Of a stretch of 49,658 nucleotides of DNA, positions 23,801-32,400 are shown piece by piece. The stretch's first letter is position 1, and each line of letters begins with the position of its first letter. Both the position numbers and the translations under genes were made by a program. Origin of the DNA: a virus; IMG/VR virus record IMGVR_UViG_3300022169_000004, positions 1 to 49,658 of that record; one strand, written 5' to 3'. The notes below the pieces were generated by a model, which worked only from the letters and a program-made list of their open reading frames with translations, searched no databases and was not told where the DNA came from.

Positions 23801-25350
23801 TCACTTGTTGGGGTCGTAAATACTGTTGGCTTGTCGTATGCTGGTTGTTTTGGGCCTTCCTTTAACGTGCTTCTTAATTCTTTTATTTTAGCTTCGTCAG
23901 CTTTGTTATCTATGTCAACTTGTTCTTGTATTTCAGTTTGCTTAGCTTCAAAAGCCTCTGATTTTTCTTTTAACTCTGTTTTTCTTTTCTCAACTTTTTC
24001 TTTTAAAGCCGGATTATTTTTAATGTCAAAATTAGTCTTAGCAAAGTCTGTATCTTCAAACTTATCTATAGCACTATTTATTTCTTCTTTACCTACGGTT
24101 TGTCCTTCTATTTTGTATTCACCGGGTAGCATTGCTTGTAGTGTAGTCTTAGCTATATTGACACCAGCACCAGGCGCTTCACCAAGCGTTTCTAAAAATA
24201 CTTCTTTAACTTCTAGTTCACCCTCTGTTAGTAATTGAGCTGCAGCTTCACCACCGCCACCTCCAGCACTTTCTATAACAACTTGTGCACCAACGTTTTT
24301 AAGCGTGCTTGCTCCAAGCTTAGCTCCTACTTTAGCACCCACCCCCGCTGTCATTCTATCAACAGCACCTATAATAATTCCCCTAGAAGCGGCTTTTGCC
24401 CTAGCAGCTATAACAAAGTCGTCGTCTTCTAGTAAAGTTTTAACATTTTCTTTATTGAGCTTTAAGCCTCTTTCTTGTAGCTCTTCATCTATATATCCAG
24501 AGAAAGACATACCTGCTTCTAAAACAGCTCCAGCGGCTGCATAAGCAGTCGGTATAGATGCAATAGCGCCTGCAGTTGCTGTCCCTGCCGACAGAACGCC
24601 AAGTCCTCCAACCGCACCTATAGCAGTACCTGTTCCAACAACAGTACCCCCGGTTGCTAAAGCGGATTCGCTACCCAACATTTGAGCAACACTTTGTATC
24701 ATTATTTCAGGAGCAACTTTAAGTAAACTTTGCTTTTCAGTTATAGCCTTTGTAACAAAAGCCCAAACACCTTCTTCGTCTGCAATTCTATTGAACTCAG
24801 CCATTTCATCTGACTGTTGGTATTTAGACGATGCTTCATGAGCCTCTATCCATTCCTCTATGTCTTCTTCACTCGTAAAACCCGACAACAAATCTAGCGC
24901 TTCATCTGAAACGTCACCTGCAACAAAGCCACCAGCAGCAGCTCTATACATATCACCTGCAAATTCCGTTAATGGATTTCTATCAAAAGTTCTTTCAATC
25001 CAAGTTTGGTTGTTTAATTCATACTCTCTAGCTTTTCTTGTGGCTTCCATAGGATCCTCTTCCGGTGATCCTTTGAAACCATTTTCTAACTGAGTTGTAT
25101 ACTTTGTAGTATCGGCTTGCTCTTCCCCCGGTGCCGCAGTCACAACCGCATTCTGAGCACCTTGTGGCTTTCCCATTTGAAAACCAAATTGTTGCTTAAA
25201 GTTATCCTGACTTTTTGTATATTGTCCGGATGAATGAAGATTGTTGTAAAGCTTGTTTACAGACTCTTCATTGTTGAATTGAACTTTAAACTCTTCAAAC
25301 GATTTAGTATAAAGGCCTTGTTCGTGTAACTTATTATAAAGTTTCTCCAT
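17845..25350 (-). CDS. Giant ejection (internal virion) protein with two HExxH motifs
   Basis: 2501 aa, the T7 gp16 analogue by size and order. The N-terminus has two copies of a ~28-residue repeat (LYNKLHEQGLYTKSFEEF and LYNNLHSSGQYTKSQDNF). Residues 233-285 are Gly/Ala-rich and membrane-like. HELLH at 667-671 follows a stretch typical of zinc peptidases; a second HExxH, HELQH, is at 1612-1616. A helical stretch near 1030-1090 (NLMERSIMRFNPEKNDDFGGF) recalls sigma region 2, weakly. A low-complexity Lys/Glu/Val region lies at about 815-870. The last ~500 residues resemble the ends of large polyvalent phage proteins. It probably enters the cell with the DNA. It ends in a short repeat rich in KATER. 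Confidence 0.8.
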   Translation of the reverse strand: MEKLYNKLHEQGLYTKSFEEFKVQFNNEESVNKLYNNLHSSGQYTKSQDNFKQQFGFQMGKPQGAQNAVVTAAPGEEQADTTKYTTQLENGFKGSPEEDPMEATRKAREYELNNQTWIERTFDRNPLTEFAGDMYRAAAGGFVAGDVSDEALDLLSGFTSEEDIEEWIEAHEASSKYQQSDEMAEFNRIADEEGVWAFVTKAITEKQSLLKVAPEIMIQSVAQMLGSESALATGGTVVGTGTAIGAVGGLGVLSAGTATAGAIASIPTAYAAAGAVLEAGMSFSGYIDEELQERGLKLNKENVKTLLEDDDFVIAARAKAASRGIIIGAVDRMTAGVGAKVGAKLGASTLKNVGAQVVIESAGGGGGEAAAQLLTEGELEVKEVFLETLGEAPGAGVNIAKTTLQAMLPGEYKIEGQTVGKEEINSAIDKFEDTDFAKTNFDIKNNPALKEKVEKRKTELKEKSEAFEAKQTEIQEQVDIDNKADEAKIKELRSTLKEGPKQPAYDKPTVFTTPTSERYGTVNRQDGKGEVALTEEEYNNEVSLFEQQPTETTKEQQANTLDKIKSLKEGIESRNTNLQESAALLESVKKGYVNEKLGKNIDFAKRYAKFFNLKVIDNLTPEELMDKYSLTKEETETVAGFIDDGTGEIVINKLAALNQVDVNVGSHELLHGIMTSVFKNINEATGIDSKVELVNSFLSTLSTADRKKLTDTIEVKDKKGERIYSEDYLQKNPDEYLTQFSDLINNGEIEFNETTFEQLGDYFTPMFRMFGMKKLKFKDGQDVYNFMKEYQKSIKSGKLHKSFIAATGGSVSGINIQLDEIVPTGSVAAVTKEEEEKVETVTKEEEPVKAEVVTPETKQKQKRQRKPATKKVEAKEEPVVSPRRQAATDMRSIAALTKKEFAELFKDKYKTAREVDVNYENYINQRSKKETKRRRSEKVRFSKKGAPIGDQIKSIVPDGTTKDEYDTFNLIEAYQRLVAGSMLHNVIEKQLRNKGGIMEDQVVDGFLEDVKSNLMERSIMRFNPEKNDDFGGFIIKELTSYSIPNIIKEYKKQGKIVSEDVDVPTRSLDESREGSQPMQVASDQVNQEEQLDIKMQEEAKVEEKTFREKLGIIEEDSPTYNSIFHSVTKVFGTALDQVKPDKVGYRIANRTGLRQKLIEQYRSDIEPQISAILGGSVGSKSYKDFLNNNMEVILEKVPLREFVRMEMKSDEKIFAKLVKKNANPTAIREALAKGQYVKESVSLTAGNNIYEPLSVTQEQFNKFFLKNENRKKSLINRISTEIAFDATIVALQDYDLIDKYNEILEIQGKTVVDNTLAEIGKILERDPRSVRWSKYASPSDKKAFASKVAQLTKELTPKDGKKEIRKAFDKVFANHNWDNNYDELLVNYIDKRLKEETKRKNKRRYSVVGRNANLTGQNKRDKRTAIKMNKNGVDALTIKQKTGWEIVASGEINPMTGEATDGKWGYEINPEIDTIINAVETVAYGIEKNAIKSLTSSSSTADLSSFLSLTNPDKDIVKTLGDLLPERYFEYYPTIANIDVRFSEDYVVGEGSTIFYGDPDVYRQGAPRISSIVIGTKGLLNNRKSGIKGLANAVLTEGADDPVIAMTGSLVHELQHVIQLHEDFVSGASAEMFLTDRAEYLRQRIIDLKIEALDAEQLDDKKMLEATIENLTKEFNPLYTKAFEIYKKVAGEVQAESVFERAFLTEEERRNRLMLEDEFFKGEKINRKDQLSRARALQIVDKQNAKDRLEYPNETSRRFSKGTGSPKKPIQPAKETKSLNSFLNQSAVDDNEFVKDKNKDKKAETVNSQVFNKILEITKGVDRSKKFSKTQAAAKAQKKKRRTFFIPPSAEDFVGLLYAFLAPGKIGEEQYKFFKNNLIDPFNVAMNNLAAARQLLNKKYTALKKKHPVVRKKLYDIIPNMDFTYDQAIRVYLYDLAGFEPKGLNEKELKSIIKFVANNPDVKAFADGIKSITGVEGGFKKPGESWVNDTLASELYEISQKVNRKQFLENTNWKKNKDEIFSEQNLNKIEAEYGSGFRSAMEDMLYRMETGSNRSFGKNKLLNQFNNWINSSVATVMFLNTRSAVLQTISAINYINWSDNNMLAAAKSFANQKQFWSDFTFLFNSDYLKERRSGLQSDINLAELQNAIAGKSNKAKAAVSWLLQKGFTPTQIADSFAIAIGGSTFYRNRLKSYENAGLSLKEAQEKAFTDFQALTETAQQSSRPDKVSQQQAGPLGRLILAFSNTPAQYAREMKKASLDLINGRGDWKTNISKIVYYGAVQNLIFNTLQTALFSALFDDDEEEEKLGIKKERVINGMIDSILRGTGVAGAIVATTKNLILEFMEQNEKDYNFDSGSVVVEALNLSPPIGSKARKLKNALDTWKYNRKYMEEYGFDINNPALNAASNLVSAATNVPIDRVIRKIQNVQGALDNENRTWERVALILGWSKWDVGIEDEKLEQVKAQVKAQAKADKQNKKRDDEPVGRRKATERKATERKATKR
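17854..17895. repeat. 15-bp tandem repeat in the end of the giant gene
   Basis: AGTTGCTTTTCTTTC occurs at 17854-17868 and 17869-17883, then 12 bases of a third copy to 17895. On the coding (minus) strand it encodes RKATE repeats at the extreme C-terminus of the 2501-aa protein. It was probably made by slippage. Copy number may vary between relatives. Confidence 0.85.
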
Positions 25351-25359
25351 TGTTTTTAT

Positions 25360-26784
25360 TTAAATATCGTCATATTCTCCTCTGACTCCGCCTGTGCTTT
25401 GACTTCCTTTTTGTTCTAAGCTGTAGTGTAATTCTATCTCCCCAGCATCGTTAACAATAAAAAACGGATCTTGTATTGGTATATATCTATTGTTAATTAT
25501 TGTATTAGAGCCTTGTAATATTCTAGCGGTATTAGCATCTGTTCCATTTTTAAGAGACTTAATGTAGTCTTCCGCTGCTAAAGCAGCTTTATCAATATCG
25601 GCTTGACTTTGCGTAAATTTTTTACCACCTGATATTATGTCTAATAGTTTAGACTCAATAGATTCCTTGGCGGCCTTTGCTTTATCTGGATTAAACTTAC
25701 CACCTTTCATTAGGTTTTGATCTAAAACTACAGTGGCCGCTGGTCTAACTCCATATTCACTGCCACTATTGCTACCCCCGCTTCCTGTACTACCTGTTGA
25801 CTTTGGTACATATATAGCTGGTTTTGGTTGCATTACTTTTTCATCAAATTGGTTAGTTATATAACCGAGTAGTTCCTTGTCTTGCTCCGCCCAATAAGAC
25901 TTCATCTCATCTTCACTTTCAAAATCAAAGCCGTCTAATGATTCAGGGTGATAGTCGATGCCTTTGTTTACCCTGTTTTGATATATTAATGCTTTGGTAT
26001 CATGCTCCATCGCATTTAAAAACTTCGGCGCTTGCTCTGCTATAATGTCTCTTTTAGAGTAACGGTTTGCGTCTGAGTTGACTATGTTTTGTTGTAGCTT
26101 AGCATTTGCCGTAGTAGCACTATCAAAAGCTTCTAATTCTGGTGTTATATTTTTTAACGTAGATAGCTCTGCTAATATATCTCTTTGCGTAACAATTGTT
26201 TTTTCTCCAGTCTCTGGGTTAGTATATTCGTAATCAGCGCCAATTCTACCATCTGTATAAGCAATAGACTTAACGGCGTCCATATCTCCTTTCATCCAAG
26301 AGTTAACTATCTTCATAGAAGGCTTATCAAGGTCCATTATATCTATCTCGTAAGATCCTATTTCTTTCATAGTTTTATCTATGATTTTATTCTTACTATT
26401 GAACTCTTCTACACCTCTTAGTGTTTCCGCTTGCTGTCTTTGATCTAAATCTAAAAAGTTATCAAAAGACTTTAGGTTTTCGTTTAGTTCATCTTGGACC
26501 ATATCACCAAGAGATAGCGAAGTATTTATTGCAGCTGATTCTAAATACTTACTATAGTTTTCTTTTATTTCATTTTCAAATTTAAGCCTAGCATCTTGCT
26601 TCGCCATTACGGCACTTGAAATATTTCTAGCGGCAGCATCTCCTGCTTTTTGTATTACCGTATAGTCTACGTAGGATACCGCTGGATTAGCATAAGCCCC
26701 AGTCGATCTATAAGAGCCGGCTTTAACGTTGCTAGCAGGATCGTGATAAATTCTTGATCTATAATCTTTTTGTTCTTCAGCCAT
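25360..26784 (-). CDS. Internal virion (ejection) protein, gp15-like position
   Basis: 474 aa, hydrophilic and mainly helical up to about 300, then a Gly/Ser/Thr linker (STGSTGSGGSNSGS near 329-342) and a C-terminal domain. No catalytic motif seen. It lies between the 225-aa and 2501-aa proteins, the same order as T7 gp14, gp15, gp16, so it probably forms the middle part of the DNA-ejection channel. The linker suggests two separately folded parts. Confidence 0.6.
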   Translation of the reverse strand: MAEEQKDYRSRIYHDPASNVKAGSYRSTGAYANPAVSYVDYTVIQKAGDAAARNISSAVMAKQDARLKFENEIKENYSKYLESAAINTSLSLGDMVQDELNENLKSFDNFLDLDQRQQAETLRGVEEFNSKNKIIDKTMKEIGSYEIDIMDLDKPSMKIVNSWMKGDMDAVKSIAYTDGRIGADYEYTNPETGEKTIVTQRDILAELSTLKNITPELEAFDSATTANAKLQQNIVNSDANRYSKRDIIAEQAPKFLNAMEHDTKALIYQNRVNKGIDYHPESLDGFDFESEDEMKSYWAEQDKELLGYITNQFDEKVMQPKPAIYVPKSTGSTGSGGSNSGSEYGVRPAATVVLDQNLMKGGKFNPDKAKAAKESIESKLLDIISGGKKFTQSQADIDKAALAAEDYIKSLKNGTDANTARILQGSNTIINNRYIPIQDPFFIVNDAGEIELHYSLEQKGSQSTGGVRGEYDDI

Positions 26785-26796
26785 TTTGTTTTTTTA

Positions 26797-27474
26797 TTAA
26801 TAACCCCCACCTGAAGCAAATCCTGCACCCATAGAAGCGGTATTAGAAGCGGTACTAGATATTGCACCCATCATTTGTTGTTGGTATTGTGCTTTTAGAA
26901 ATTCAGCATTTTGTTGTTGACCAGCTATTCTATCTAATTGAGTCATTTCTCTTTGTTCTTGCGCTCCAAACATATACTGGGCTCCTGCCATTTGGGCATT
27001 TTGTACTCTAGCTTGTTCTCCCAAAACTAATTGTTGTCTTTGTTGTTCACCCTGAGCTCTTAGTCTAGCGTTTGCGGCTTCCTGAGACTCTATGCTAGCT
27101 GAAACTTCTCTTTTACTTTGGGCTGCTGCTCTAGCTAAAGCAGTTGCTCCACCCGCACCAGCGCCAGTAGATCTTAAAGAGTCTAGTGTGTTTGCTAATG
27201 ATATGTCAGCTTGTGTAGCTTGCATTTCCGCAGCTTGCGTGGCTACCTGCAAATTAGCATAAGGATTTTGTATTTGGGAGCTCATGTCTTTAACGGCATC
27301 AGCTGGATTTATTATTTCCTGTCTATTAGCCTCTAAAGAAGCTAATTGCTCAGCGTATTTTTTTCCTTGCTTTTTAGCCTTGTTAGATTGCACACCTGCC
27401 ATAATAGCAGTTGTTCCGCCAGCGGCAACGGCAACTGATGCACCAATAATTATTGCGCCTGCTATAAAACTCAT
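26797..27474 (-). CDS. Internal virion protein, gp14-like
   Basis: 225 aa. A hydrophobic N-terminal segment (residues 3-27, Ile/Ala/Gly-rich) is followed by a long Ala/Gln-rich helix with the run NPYANLQVATQAAEMQ and GAGGATALARAAAQSKREVSA, a pattern shared by many podovirus internal proteins. T7 gp14 has a similar size and a membrane-inserting role at the outer membrane. The 3' end of the cupin gene overlaps its start by four bases (27471-27474). Confidence 0.75.
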   Translation of the reverse strand: MSFIAGAIIIGASVAVAAGGTTAIMAGVQSNKAKKQGKKYAEQLASLEANRQEIINPADAVKDMSSQIQNPYANLQVATQAAEMQATQADISLANTLDSLRSTGAGAGGATALARAAAQSKREVSASIESQEAANARLRAQGEQQRQQLVLGEQARVQNAQMAGAQYMFGAQEQREMTQLDRIAGQQQNAEFLKAQYQQQMMGAISSTASNTASMGAGFASGGGY

Positions 27475-28070
27475 TCTTTATTTGTTTTTAGTAAATTAAT
27501 CTCTTCTATTGATATTACAGGATCGTCAAAGTTTTTAGCAATAACTTCTTCTTCAACTTCCTGTGGTGTTTTTTTGTTTGTTCCGTGTACTGTAATAAAT
27601 ATACAATCTGTATGTGTATAAATTATTCTTTTAGTGCCCGGCTTTGTTATACCATTGTGAGGAGCTTCTATTTTAACTACTCCATCTTCGGTTAAAATGG
27701 ACATTGTACCTTTCATTAAAAAAAAAGGATGTTCTTTTTTATGTATTTTAGTTACAATTATTTGTCCAGCTGGATTAAATATTTCTCTAACGTAACAATT
27801 ATCTGCAAATGTGTGCTTTACCGGGTTGTAAGCATGCAGCTCTTCACCCGTCATTGCTTTTTCATTTTTTTCCAGCGCTTCATGGGCTAAAGTAATTTCA
27901 TCTCTAAACTTTTTTTTCTTTCTTAGCTCAGCCGCCGTTTCCCACATTTCATCAAACGTAAAAGAATGCTTTATATTCATGTTTTCAGTAGCTCTTACCC
28001 ACTGCTTTTTCGCTTGCTCTTTTGTTAAAGGTGAATTTAATACCTGCTCGTTAATATCCTGCTCTGTCAT
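27471..28070 (-). CDS. Virion-associated cupin-fold protein
   Basis: 199 aa. The helical N-terminal ~85 residues are rich in Lys and Glu. Residues about 90-165 form a cupin-like beta barrel: REIFNPAGQIIVTKIHKKEHPFFLMKGTMSIL, then PGTKRIIYTHTDCIFITVH. The His residues (HKKEHP and YTHTD) could be metal ligands. Such proteins are common beside podovirus tail genes, but the role is not established. It overlaps both neighbours by four bases. Confidence 0.65.
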   Translation of the reverse strand: MTEQDINEQVLNSPLTKEQAKKQWVRATENMNIKHSFTFDEMWETAAELRKKKKFRDEITLAHEALEKNEKAMTGEELHAYNPVKHTFADNCYVREIFNPAGQIIVTKIHKKEHPFFLMKGTMSILTEDGVVKIEAPHNGITKPGTKRIIYTHTDCIFITVHGTNKKTPQEVEEEVIAKNFDDPVISIEEINLLKTNKE

Positions 28071-29446
28071 ATAGAAGAAACTTTTGCTTCCGAAGATACA
28101 GTAAAAAGTGATACAGGACCTTCTTGGGCAGCTGTTGCTCCGTTAATATTTCTGGTTGACATGGTTAGGTCTAAATAATGTCCTTTTAAACCACTTGTGT
28201 GAGAAAACTCAAAATCGTGATAGAAGTCATTATTTTTGTTTATTAAACCCGCATTGTATTCACCTTCTTTATTTATAAATCCAATGTTTACGCTTATACC
28301 ATCATCACCTTCCATCTGCGATCCGCAGACAGGTATGTCATATGCTTCTTCTAGTGTTTCTGTATAACCAGCCAAACCATTTACGGGTCCATATTTTTCA
28401 GAATTTATATCAGTAGCCGTCCACCCGTGAGAACCTTCGTAGTTAACGGTTAAAAAGTTTTTAACGTTAGATGGCTGGTCGTTTATTATTAATTGAATAT
28501 AAGCAGGATCATTACCACTTCCGTAAAAATTGCATCTAGGAACATTTTGGCTATAATGTTGCCATAAATTATAATTGTTATACGTAAAAAAATTGTTTTT
28601 ATAGCTAAACCCAAAACTTGGCTTATATGAATATATTGAAGTCCATCCGTTGTTTTTTTCGTAAAAGCCCATTGTAATGAATTTCATTTCATCACTTTCC
28701 TCAGTTAACGTATTAAACTTCTTACCGATAGATATATCACTGTCTGTTTCATCTGTGTTACCTATAGATAGTACGTACTCAGATCTTCTTGCGTCATACA
28801 TACCTCTAATAAAATCAGCATTAGCTAAGGCTTCCCTACTAAACGTCTTCATTCCATACTCAGATATTTCAGTGATACCATCTCTACTCAACCGTAAAAT
28901 AGCGCCTCTATCTTTATCTGCAAAATACTGCCTGCCGTTGTGGTAAGAGTGAGTCTCAGGGTGTTGTGAAATACCGTTAGCGTGTAAGTAAGGCGTTATG
29001 CTGCCAATTACTTTATTGCTAGTTGCTATCAGCTCACTACCAGTAGCGGTATAAATAGCATCTTTATCTATTAACGCCGAATGCACCTTCGCTTCTTGGA
29101 AAATGTTTAAGCTATTGTCTTCAGCAAATAACTTTTGTATGGAGCCATATTTTGGATCAAGCGCTCGAGTTATATCACTACCAGTAGGAAATTCATTAGT
29201 TCTGTTAACACCTGTTTTTTTGTTGTATATTCCAGAGTATATTAATTCATTAGACTTCCTCTGTGGTTCGTAGTCAGTGTCGGTCATGTAAGCCTTCACA
29301 CCATAGTCAACTTGCGTCCCGTTATACTTACCTTTTATTCTAGACTCTTCCACATACCAAATCCCCTCTATAGCATCTCTATCACTAGTCGCCGAGTTTG
29401 ATATAATGAATGTATTGAAGTACGATATTTCTAATTTTATAGGCAT
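28067..29446 (-). CDS. Tail structural protein, propeller-like
   Basis: 459 aa from the ATG at 29446, just past the stop of the upstream gene; a longer reading from 29536 would overlap it by 86 bases and is rejected. Beta-rich. One region (IYTATGSELIATSNKVIGSI, then HNGRQYFADKDRGAILRLSRDG) has the Tyr/Phe-x-D-x-x-x-G-x-I-x-R-L pattern of beta-propeller blades seen in podovirus tail hub proteins. It probably continues the tail nozzle begun by the 1197-aa protein. Confidence 0.6.
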   Translation of the reverse strand: MPIKLEISYFNTFIISNSATSDRDAIEGIWYVEESRIKGKYNGTQVDYGVKAYMTDTDYEPQRKSNELIYSGIYNKKTGVNRTNEFPTGSDITRALDPKYGSIQKLFAEDNSLNIFQEAKVHSALIDKDAIYTATGSELIATSNKVIGSITPYLHANGISQHPETHSYHNGRQYFADKDRGAILRLSRDGITEISEYGMKTFSREALANADFIRGMYDARRSEYVLSIGNTDETDSDISIGKKFNTLTEESDEMKFITMGFYEKNNGWTSIYSYKPSFGFSYKNNFFTYNNYNLWQHYSQNVPRCNFYGSGNDPAYIQLIINDQPSNVKNFLTVNYEGSHGWTATDINSEKYGPVNGLAGYTETLEEAYDIPVCGSQMEGDDGISVNIGFINKEGEYNAGLINKNNDFYHDFEFSHTSGLKGHYLDLTMSTRNINGATAAQEGPVSLFTVSSEAKVSSI

Positions 29447-29450
29447 TTGT

Positions 29451-32400
29451 TTATTTTTTAAATTTATACCATCGTTTCCAATTAGCATCAGTGTCGTCGT
29501 CAGTCCATAGGGTGTTCTCATATGTACCGCCTCCATTGTAAGGCGCTAATGCCGCGGCTATAGTGTCGTTTTGGCCAGCTTCCCAAGCCATACGGTCTGA
29601 TTTATATTTCCCCGGCTTGCCTGAAGACCTTAATATAGCTAAAGTATTCGGAGTATAAAATTCACTCTTATATATAATTACAGAAGTATCCCTATGTATA
29701 ACTACGTAGTCATACTTAGCTTCGACATTTTCATTGCCGCTACCATTTATACCTGCTATGGGATAACCGAGCTTAGTATACTTGTAAATTATCATTATAT
29801 GTCTATTATCCGCGTAGTAGTTAGTAAAACCGCTTCTTTCAGCTATTTTATCAGCTAAAAGTGTTTTGTTCTTGTCGGAGTACATTATATTACCAACTCT
29901 AGGATTACTTGCATCAACCGTTTTATTAACGCTGCCTCTTCCTATGTATGACGTAAATGTCTTAGCAAGCTGGTTTATATCTTTATTTGGTTCTTTAACA
30001 TGCGCCGTAAACCTTCTGTGAATGATTTTTTTAAGTTCCTCTTTTTCAGCTATAGTTATTCCCACTGTGTCGGTTAAACCACCACCGTCGGTTACGGTAA
30101 CTGTCGCCACTTTATTTGTGGAATCGAAGAAAGCGGCCTTATTGACCTTCCCGGTCTGCTCAAGACCTGGTAAACCGTACTGGTCCCATTTGTCATTTAA
30201 CTCATAAACCCAAGTTGTTTTTAAGACCCACTTGTCGTTCTGTTGAACAACTTTAAATGCTTGATTAGCCCAAGCTTTAACAATATCACTACTAGCAGCG
30301 TCTCGTGCTGTTAACGTAGCAAAGTCAATATCAAATGTTAGACCATTATTTTTTTCAACAGCATTCAAGCCCCCATTATCGGCAGAGCCTGTGTAAATCT
30401 CACCTGTAGCAACAACGTCGGTATCAAACCTTTCATCATATAATACTTCAACGTTGCTAACAGACTGAGCACTTATGTTGGGTGCTACATTATTAACTGA
30501 TAATTGCAACGTCCTTATGGCACTACCCGTGTAAGCGCCTCCAGAGGTGTATTCACTAACTAATGTTACTAAATCATACTCATCATACGCACTGTTGCGA
30601 TGTGCAAAACCAACGCCTGTTGCTGTTAGAGCACCAGCGGTGGACAAACTGACCCTATTCTTTATATCTACTTGGTTGTTGTTGAGATATGACCAGAGAT
30701 GCAATATTTCAAATTGTAAGCTATTTGAGGCATTACCCTTAGTTGCTTCAACTGTGCCAATTGCTGTTGTGTCAGCTATGTCTTCATCAATACTAGTGCT
30801 AAGTGAACCGCCGGTGAACTGTATACTCTCTTCAGTTGGTGCAGATGCGGGTGGGGCATAATTCAAGCTGTAGTTTAAATCGGTTACTAATCCGCATGTA
30901 GATGTTTCATAGTATACATCTAACTTAGATTCGAATGGCTCCGTTTCAAATACCGTTAATCCTTCATAATCAGCAGGTGTTGAAGTTGGGTTTGTTGTAT
31001 CGTAGAATACGTTTAAATTAAGTATCTCAGCTAGTAACGGATTTTTATTCTGATTAAATACAACATCAGGTAAACTTGGAGATGATGCGGTATCAAATTG
31101 GCTAACGGTACCTAAGTTAACGACGTCGATTAAAGTGCTATTGTCGTGCGTTTGCATGATAGACTCCGTATCGGTTGCTCCAGACTGTATGACCTTAGGA
31201 AATAACAACTCATCCGACCCAGATAAATTGTTTTTGTTAATATCTACTTCTAATATGCTTCTAGGTACCTTATTGATGTTATCACCAAATAAGCTTATGT
31301 AAGATGGGCTACTAGAATTAGCATCCTCTGTTGCTGGGTGTGATGCGTATATGTTATAGTAATCCTGTTGAGTTTGCTTTACAACTAACCTATAAGAATA
31401 CCAACCTAATACATTATTACTACTATATGCTTGTTCTAATGGAACTATGAATGAGTCTTTAAACTCTATAGTGAGTAGCTTACCAATTATATTGTCCTCT
31501 TCAGAAGACCAACTGAAATTACCGCTACCCCCTGGGCCTGCGCTAAATCCGAGGGTGCTATTCCAACCAGGATCATTTGCCACGGTTACCGTATCGCTAA
31601 CGTTGTATAATGCTCTATTCTTGCCTTGTTTGACTGAAGATAAAATCACGGGTGATTGCCTTCCATATCTATCAGATAATACAATACCAACTTGATATGT
31701 TCTACGTTGTTTTATTGACGCGTATCTATGCGCAAATTCGGCATGTTGTAGATTTAACCAATCATTAGGAACCGAGCTAGTTATTTCCTGAGCACCTTTT
31801 GCGGACGAAGAAACAGTATAACTTATACCTTTATTACCAGCGGCATCTGTTGGATATTGGTAGCTTGATAGATAGTTACCATAAACAATTCTATTAGATA
31901 CTACTTCCTGAGACTTGGCTTGTATCGGTATTTTATCACTAACTCGAACTATATCCCCCTCTGGTAGTACCTTGTAAGGGTTTTCACTTTTGTAATTAAA
32001 TACAACACAGTGCCTCCAAAATGTTGGTTGGTTAGACCATACTTTATGCGGGTATATATCTACGTTGTCATAAAAACTTCTTAAGTCTTTAACGTCTATT
32101 TCGCCAACAACTCTAACAGCGGCATCGTCAGACTCTTTAACTAATATTTCAATACTTTTTAAGTTGAAAGCATTTTCCCACATGGGTACAAAAGCAAGTT
32201 GATCGTTATCACTGCCTGATGCAGTTCCGCTAGCTGTTGTTACAGTTATGGGAGTGCCGGACTGATTGCTAGTGAATATAACTTGGCATATACCATCAGT
32301 TGTTGCACTATCATCAGCACCTTTGATTATATATGTGCCAGCAGCCAATGTTCCGCCATCTACATCAAACGAACTAGAAGCGCTAACGGTACCATCAAAT

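Noticed and set aside
23624-24238. 204-codon plus-strand ORF opposite the giant gene
   Set aside because: Antisense to a long coding gene and rich in Ser/Leu/Phe as expected from the complement of a Lys/Glu-rich frame.
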